Origin: JANRKF01 sp964518725
GTDB taxonomy: Bacteria > Pseudomonadota > Alphaproteobacteria > Rickettsiales > SXRF01
NCBI GenBank assembly: GCA_964518725.1
Contig: CAZFKP010000001.1
Span: forward strand, 59,941 to 123,940
Direction of reading: 5' to 3'
Length of the DNA stretch: 64,000 bases
A program made the translations under genes and the position numbers. The notes below the pieces were generated by a model. It ran no database searches and was not told where the DNA came from. It saw nothing but the letters and a program-made list of their open reading frames with translations. Each line of letters opens with the position of its first letter. The first letter of the stretch is position 1. Below, one piece after another: positions 60,579-64,000 of this stretch.

Positions 60579-60850
60579 GCCGCCGCGCACAAAACAGCTT
60601 GGTGTTGCTCGCAGCGGCAGGAGCAGCGCTTGCACTGGTGCAAACACAAACAAGCTGGTTTTCAAGCGAAGAAAAGCCTATCGAACGTGAACGTTGTTAT
60701 GGCGTGACGCGTATTGGTGGTAATGATTGTGCCACGCCCAAACACTCCTGCGCAGCACAAGCGACACATGACCGTGATCCAGCGGAATGGGTGATGGTGC
60801 CAAAAGGCGCATGTGAGAAGATTGCAGGCGGAATTACTGAGGCATTATGA
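60575..60850 (+). CDS. DUF2282 (BufA1-type) small protein, second copy
   Basis: A 91-residue protein with N-terminal signal/anchor (about 8–24). The mature part has RERCYGVTRIGGNDCATPKHSCAAQATHDRDPAEWVM in outline and ends KGACEKIAGGITE, four Cys in the DUF2282 arrangement. It starts with TTG overlapping the preceding stop, with GAGG about eight bases upstream. It is embedded between the adc paralogue and the cyclase with overlaps on both sides. Confidence 0.78.
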   Translation: MSRRAQNSLVLLAAAGAALALVQTQTSWFSSEEKPIERERCYGVTRIGGNDCATPKHSCAAQATHDRDPAEWVMVPKGACEKIAGGITEAL

Positions 60851-62145
60851 AACTACCGCAGCGCATTCACGCCGATCTTACAGAAATGCAGCACAAAAGC
60901 GAATTGCTGGTGGTATGGGTACAGCTCGCCGTCATTGCGCTACTCACCGCGTTGTATTTTTTTTCACCCGCTGGTCATGCGCCGGATGCGCCTGTGAAAT
61001 CCGCCCCGCTTGGGCTTGGCTTATTTTTTGTTTTGGTATTGGTGCGCTGGTGGTTTGCCCATACACGGCAACTTACACCATTTTTTTTGGGCTTCTCGGT
61101 GATTGCCGAAATGGCACTCTTGATATTCACCATCTGGACGTATCATTTGCAGTTTGAGGCTATGCCGAATGTGAATCTTAAAAACCCGCATATTGCCTTT
61201 GTGTTTGTGCTCATCGCCCTCAGGGCGCTTCGGTTTGAGCCACTATGGGTGATACTTTCAGGCATTACCAGTGCGCTCGGCTGGCTTATGGTGGTCGGGC
61301 ATTCACTTTTAGCCCAAGGCCGTAGCGTCATCACCTGGGATTATGTCACCTATGTTTCCACGCGCAGCCTGCATCCGGGCGGCGAATTTGACAAGGTGCT
61401 GGCCATATTGCTCGTCACATTTATCACCGCAACCGCTCTAAAGCGCGCGCGCGATACACTATTCACCGCTGTTACGCAGACGCAGGCCACCAAAGATTTA
61501 TCCCGTTTTTTTGATAGTGACGTGGCAACGAAAATAACGGGAGCAGACAGTAGCTTAAAAGCTGGGCATGGTGAATTACGACAGGCGGCGATAATATTCA
61601 CTGATCTGCGCGGTTTCACAAAAGCATCCGCACATTTAACCCCAAGTGGTTTGATCGAACTTTTGGGCGATTATCAACGCTTGGTCGTTCCCATCATCCG
61701 CAAGCATGGCGGTAATATCGACAAATTCATGGGCGATGGTGTGCTTGCCAGTTTCGGCGCGGTTTCCGCTTCCACTACCTATGCCGCAGATGTTTTACGC
61801 GCCGTCGATGATATACAATCCGCCGCGAAAGTATGGAGCGATGAACGCGCCAAAAAGGGGCTGACAGCGGTGAGCATTGGTGCGGGCGTTGCGGTGGGCG
61901 ATGTGGTGTTTGGTGTGATTGGTTTTGAAGATCGGCTGGAATATACCGTCATCAGTGAAACGGTAAACCTTGCTGCCAAACTGGAAAAACATAACAAAGC
62001 GGAAGCTGCCGCTGCACTCACCACTGAATCGGCATTGCAACTTGCCATCAGCCAAGGCTATGTACCATCCACTCCTAAAGAAATCCGTAAAAGTAGGAGT
62101 GTTGGCGGTGTCAGTGAACCGGTCAACATCGCGGTACTAGCATGA
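60847..62145 (+). CDS. Membrane-anchored class III adenylate/guanylate cyclase
   Basis: A 432-residue protein. The N-terminal 200 residues have about five membrane helices; a class III cyclase domain covers about 235–420. Metal Asp residues are in IFTDLRGFT and KFMGDGVLASFG. The purine-selecting region reads EYTVISETVNLAAKLE: the usual transition-state Arg is Lys, and the selecting Asp is Thr. Activity is likely but the nucleotide is uncertain. It overlaps genes on both sides by four bases, tying second-messenger synthesis to the operon. Confidence 0.85.
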   Translation: MKLPQRIHADLTEMQHKSELLVVWVQLAVIALLTALYFFSPAGHAPDAPVKSAPLGLGLFFVLVLVRWWFAHTRQLTPFFLGFSVIAEMALLIFTIWTYHLQFEAMPNVNLKNPHIAFVFVLIALRALRFEPLWVILSGITSALGWLMVVGHSLLAQGRSVITWDYVTYVSTRSLHPGGEFDKVLAILLVTFITATALKRARDTLFTAVTQTQATKDLSRFFDSDVATKITGADSSLKAGHGELRQAAIIFTDLRGFTKASAHLTPSGLIELLGDYQRLVVPIIRKHGGNIDKFMGDGVLASFGAVSASTTYAADVLRAVDDIQSAAKVWSDERAKKGLTAVSIGAGVAVGDVVFGVIGFEDRLEYTVISETVNLAAKLEKHNKAEAAAALTTESALQLAISQGYVPSTPKEIRKSRSVGGVSEPVNIAVLA

Positions 62146-62507
62146 GCGAACTTGGATTAATTGCAGCTTTACTCACCAAGCATCTGCTGTGCGATTTTCC
62201 GTTACAAACGCCATACCAGTTCACCAACAAAGGCACCTATGGCCATGCGGGTGGCTTGCTGCATGCGGCCATTCATGGGGTGGGAACGATCATCGCATTG
62301 CTCTGGTTCGTGCCATTATTTCTAGTGCTAAAATTAGCATTGCTTGATGCCGTCATTCATTACCATATCGACTGGGCAAAAAACAAAATCAACCGCCGCT
62401 ATAACTTGAGACCAACCAGCGGACAAGGTTTCTGGATTACCTTCGGAGTGGATCAGTACCTTCACGCTATGACCTATGTTCTAATCGTGTGTCTAGTATA
62501 CTTATAA
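62142..62507 (+). CDS. DUF3307 membrane protein
   Basis: A 121-residue membrane protein of the DUF3307 family, function unknown. It has three or four hydrophobic helices with His-rich contacts (LLTKHLLCDFPLQ, GLLHAAIHG, AVIHYHIDW), a pattern that could bind metal or heme. Its ATG overlaps the cyclase stop. It closes the operon; its 3' end overlaps a convergent phage lysozyme gene. Confidence 0.78.
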   Translation: MSELGLIAALLTKHLLCDFPLQTPYQFTNKGTYGHAGGLLHAAIHGVGTIIALLWFVPLFLVLKLALLDAVIHYHIDWAKNKINRRYNLRPTSGQGFWITFGVDQYLHAMTYVLIVCLVYL

Positions 62508-62941
62508 ATATAAAAATCTACTTCCGCTTCCCTCCGCCTAACCAGTCCGCGCAGTTTCTTTCCACCAGCCCAGACCCAGCGTAGGAATTCGGCAGGCACG
62601 TCGTCATGTTCCTCACGGTTTACTTTGCGCCGGAGGGTGGAGCGTTGAAGCGCCCCACCGCCCAGATTGAAGGTGAACGACACCAGCGCATCGAACTGGC
62701 CATTGGTGAGTGGCACGGTGATCAGGCGCAGCACCGAACGCTCGGCGGCTTCCACATCCTTGATCAATAGCGCGATAGCGGCCTCGTGGCTGATGCCACG
62801 CCGGAACATCTCCGCTTCACCCGGACGCAGCAAATGCCCGTAGCCAATCGTGGGCAGGCCTGCTGCATCCGGATAGATCGTCGGAGAAAATCCCTCGAAG
62901 CGCTTAATCAAGCTCAGGCCTTCCTGTGTGACGTGTCTCAT
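62474..62941 (-). CDS. Phage-type lysozyme (GH24 endolysin)
   Basis: A 155-residue muramidase of the T4/lambdoid R-type. The catalytic Glu is in KRFEGFSPTIYPDAAG, followed by PTIGYGHLL. It has no signal sequence, so release needs the holin encoded just upstream. The ATG at 62941 overlaps the holin stop (ATGA). The C-terminus is Arg-rich and runs past the usual end into DUF3307. Confidence 0.9.
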   Translation of the reverse strand: MRHVTQEGLSLIKRFEGFSPTIYPDAAGLPTIGYGHLLRPGEAEMFRRGISHEAAIALLIKDVEAAERSVLRLITVPLTNGQFDALVSFTFNLGGGALQRSTLRRKVNREEHDDVPAEFLRWVWAGGKKLRGLVRRREAEVDFYIYKYTRHTIRT

Positions 62942-63363
62942 TTGCCACCCCGAACTTTGGTCATGGCACGCTGGCCAAAATAGAAGCTGATGATGCCTGC
63001 GAAGATCGCCTGATCTTCTTCCGTCCATAGCAGCCAAGGCAGATCAGCGGAGAACTGCATAACCTTCACCACTGCATAGAGAGCGAAGAAGCTGTATGCG
63101 ATGACTGGGCGCACCGTGCCGTTGAGCGCATCCACCCAGCGAATGCCGGAATAGAAGGTTTTGTAGAGGGCGCGGCTTTCTGCAATATCGGCCTGCACAT
63201 GGATTTCTTCCAGCCGGTTGGCGTGGCCTTGTGCCTGTTGCTCCATTTGCAGGCGTAGGATCGTCAGCTCGTGCTTTCTGTCCTGACTATCCTTGAACAG
63301 CTTCAGCAGGTCGGGAAACGCCGCACTGATAAAGCCAACAATGGCACCGAGAAGTGTGATCAT
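62938..63363 (-). CDS. Holin-like membrane protein of a phage lysis module
   Basis: A 141-residue protein with an N-terminal hydrophobic segment (about 2–18), a long charged helix (about 22–60) and two C-terminal membrane segments (about 85–103 and 115–133, RPVIAYSFFALYAVVKVMQF). This resembles three-helix holins in phage lysis and gene-transfer-type cassettes. The ATG at 63363 has GGGGGAT upstream. It overlaps genes on both sides by four bases. Confidence 0.72.
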   Translation of the reverse strand: MITLLGAIVGFISAAFPDLLKLFKDSQDRKHELTILRLQMEQQAQGHANRLEEIHVQADIAESRALYKTFYSGIRWVDALNGTVRPVIAYSFFALYAVVKVMQFSADLPWLLWTEEDQAIFAGIISFYFGQRAMTKVRGGK

Positions 63364-63542
63364 AAAATCCCCCGTAATGTGATGAGTTTGAAGATAATGC
63401 CGCCCATGCCGGTCATGAGGATGGTGGTTGACCACCACAGCACCCGCTCGATGCGATCCAGCCGATATTCGAGCGATTTATACCGTTCCGCGCACACGGC
63501 CACATGCACGTCCAAATCCTCTGCTTCCTTTTCGTGTGTCAT
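63360..63542 (-). CDS. Small phage membrane protein (coiled coil plus one helix)
   Basis: A 60-residue protein starting at the ATG at 63542, behind GGAGG. A charged coiled coil (about 3–35, with YKSLEYRLDRIERVLWW) leads into one membrane helix (about 36–55). It resembles small proteins in tail-to-lysis regions of prophages and may act as a holin partner or antiholin. Confidence 0.6.
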   Translation of the reverse strand: MTHEKEAEDLDVHVAVCAERYKSLEYRLDRIERVLWWSTTILMTGMGGIIFKLITLRGIL

Positions 63543-63556
63543 GATTCCTCCAGACA

Positions 63557-63581
63557 TAAAAAAACCGGCTCAGTGGCCGGT
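63557..63581 (-). terminator. Rho-independent terminator after the phage structural gene
   Basis: ACCGGC (63564–63569) and GCCGGT (63576–63581) form the stem; on the minus strand a run of seven T follows. It separates the phage gene at 63606 from the lysis module. Confidence 0.7.
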
Positions 63582-63605
63582 GGTGGTTTGCGATGGTGGG
63601 TTTGG

Positions 63606-64000
63606 TTATTCGAAATAGCCGTTGATCATCACCAACCCACGGATGATCTGGGACGCGGTGGCGGTTGCCACCGGTATGCGAAGGATGACATGGGCAAAGG
63701 TGCCAGCTGCCACATAGAGCGGTGCATCAAGGTTCACATCGATGGGTGTTAATGCGCCGCCAATCGGCGTTCCCACTGGCATGGACTGGATGCCCAGCGG
63801 CACCCGGCGCGGCGAGCGCGTGCCTGCCGTGTTGGAATCAGCCGTAGCAAGCGACACAGCGGTGGAGCCAATCCCCAGCGCCCACTGTAAAAGCGTGGGT
63901 GTTGTAGCAGAGGCTGCGCCCATGTTGAAGGCTTCGATCCGCACACCACGGATCACCAGATTGCGGTTGCCGCCACCGGCTGCCGCTACTGGAACCTGAA
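63606..64000 (-). CDS. Phage-like structural protein (N-terminus beyond window)
   Basis: The frame stays open to the right edge, so only the C-terminal 131 residues or so are visible. They are rich in Ala, Gly, Thr and Val, with beta-strand character (APLYVAAGTFAHVILRIPVATATASQIIRG). A Gly-run (AAAGGGNRNLVIRGVRIEAFNMG) precedes it. The composition and place beside a lysis module suggest a tail or head-decoration protein; no specific family is recognised. Confidence 0.55.
   Translation of the reverse strand, partial: QVPVAAAGGGNRNLVIRGVRIEAFNMGAASATTPTLLQWALGIGSTAVSLATADSNTAGTRSPRRVPLGIQSMPVGTPIGGALTPIDVNLDAPLYVAAGTFAHVILRIPVATATASQIIRGLVMINGYFE

Noticed and set aside
1..64000. CRISPR arrays, rRNA, tRNA and intact insertion sequences
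   Set aside because: No regularly spaced direct repeats, rRNA signatures, complete tRNA folds or transposase genes were seen.

Overview
The window reads as chromosomal DNA of an alphaproteobacterium. This rests on gene content and order: a TIGR02300-type acidic zinc-ribbon protein next to aroA/cmk, the order dac–holB–metG–tatD–MBL hydrolase, ftsX–DUF218–plsC–rph–rdgB, a split proton-translocating transhydrogenase (pntAA/pntAB/pntB), an NDUFS4-type complex I accessory subunit, a DUF2610 protein, a 17-kDa-antigen-like lipoprotein, a phasin, and an ECF sigma factor paired with a DUF1109 (NrsF-type) anti-sigma. Intact aromatic, purine and fatty-acid genes argue against a strongly reduced endosymbiont. 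I cannot assign a genus. No rRNA, tRNA or CRISPR array was found.

Bases 1–40200 are mostly housekeeping. A leftward block (1–3284) carries rdgB, rph, plsC, a DUF218 protein and ftsX. Next come a degenerate GGDEF protein, grpE, the TIGR02300 gene and an aroA–cmk fusion. A tightly packed leftward block (8741–13914) holds an MBL hydrolase, tatD, metG, holB and a D,D-carboxypeptidase. Phasin, aroC, a CPBP protease, fabI and a 17-kDa-like lipoprotein follow. From 18043 to 31112 genes run rightward: cobA, a pnt operon interrupted by two unknown genes, two tandem class-I amidotransferase-like hydrolases, rnr, the NDUFS4-like gene and a three-gene unknown operon led by DUF2610. Transporter parts (DAACS symporter, orphan TAXI and PstS binding proteins), purEK, fumC and a pilin-like gene complete this half.

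Bases 40298–62507 are an accessory stress island and the most interesting part. It holds two bufferin-type peptide loci: Cys-rich precursors, each followed by a hairpin terminator and then by an MNIO (DUF692) maturase fused to its DUF2063 partner. It also holds two DUF2282 precursors, an ECF sigma/NrsF pair, a TetR regulator, two MsrA/MsrB pairs (one exported, one cytoplasmic), a DipZ-like CcdA–thioredoxin protein, a DoxX protein, a DoxX–DoxX–NDH-2 fusion, a 3-hydroxybutyrate dehydrogenase, a patatin, two acetoacetate-decarboxylase family proteins, a class III cyclase and a DUF3307 protein. Reading the intergenic DNA, I found four copies of one promoter-like motif, TGTAAC-N17/18-CGAA, each facing a transcription unit of the island, and two copies of a 10-bp TetR-like operator placed just after a sigma70 -10 box. 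My inference is one regulon for copper/oxidant defence that couples peptide modification, methionine repair and quinone/ketone-body metabolism.

Within the island, 42634–45270 is AT-rich and looks imported. It carries a DarG/DarT toxin–antitoxin pair in reversed order and ends in a strongly structured, unassigned RNA candidate. The right edge (62474–64000) is a leftward phage-type lysis module with the start of a phage-like structural gene.
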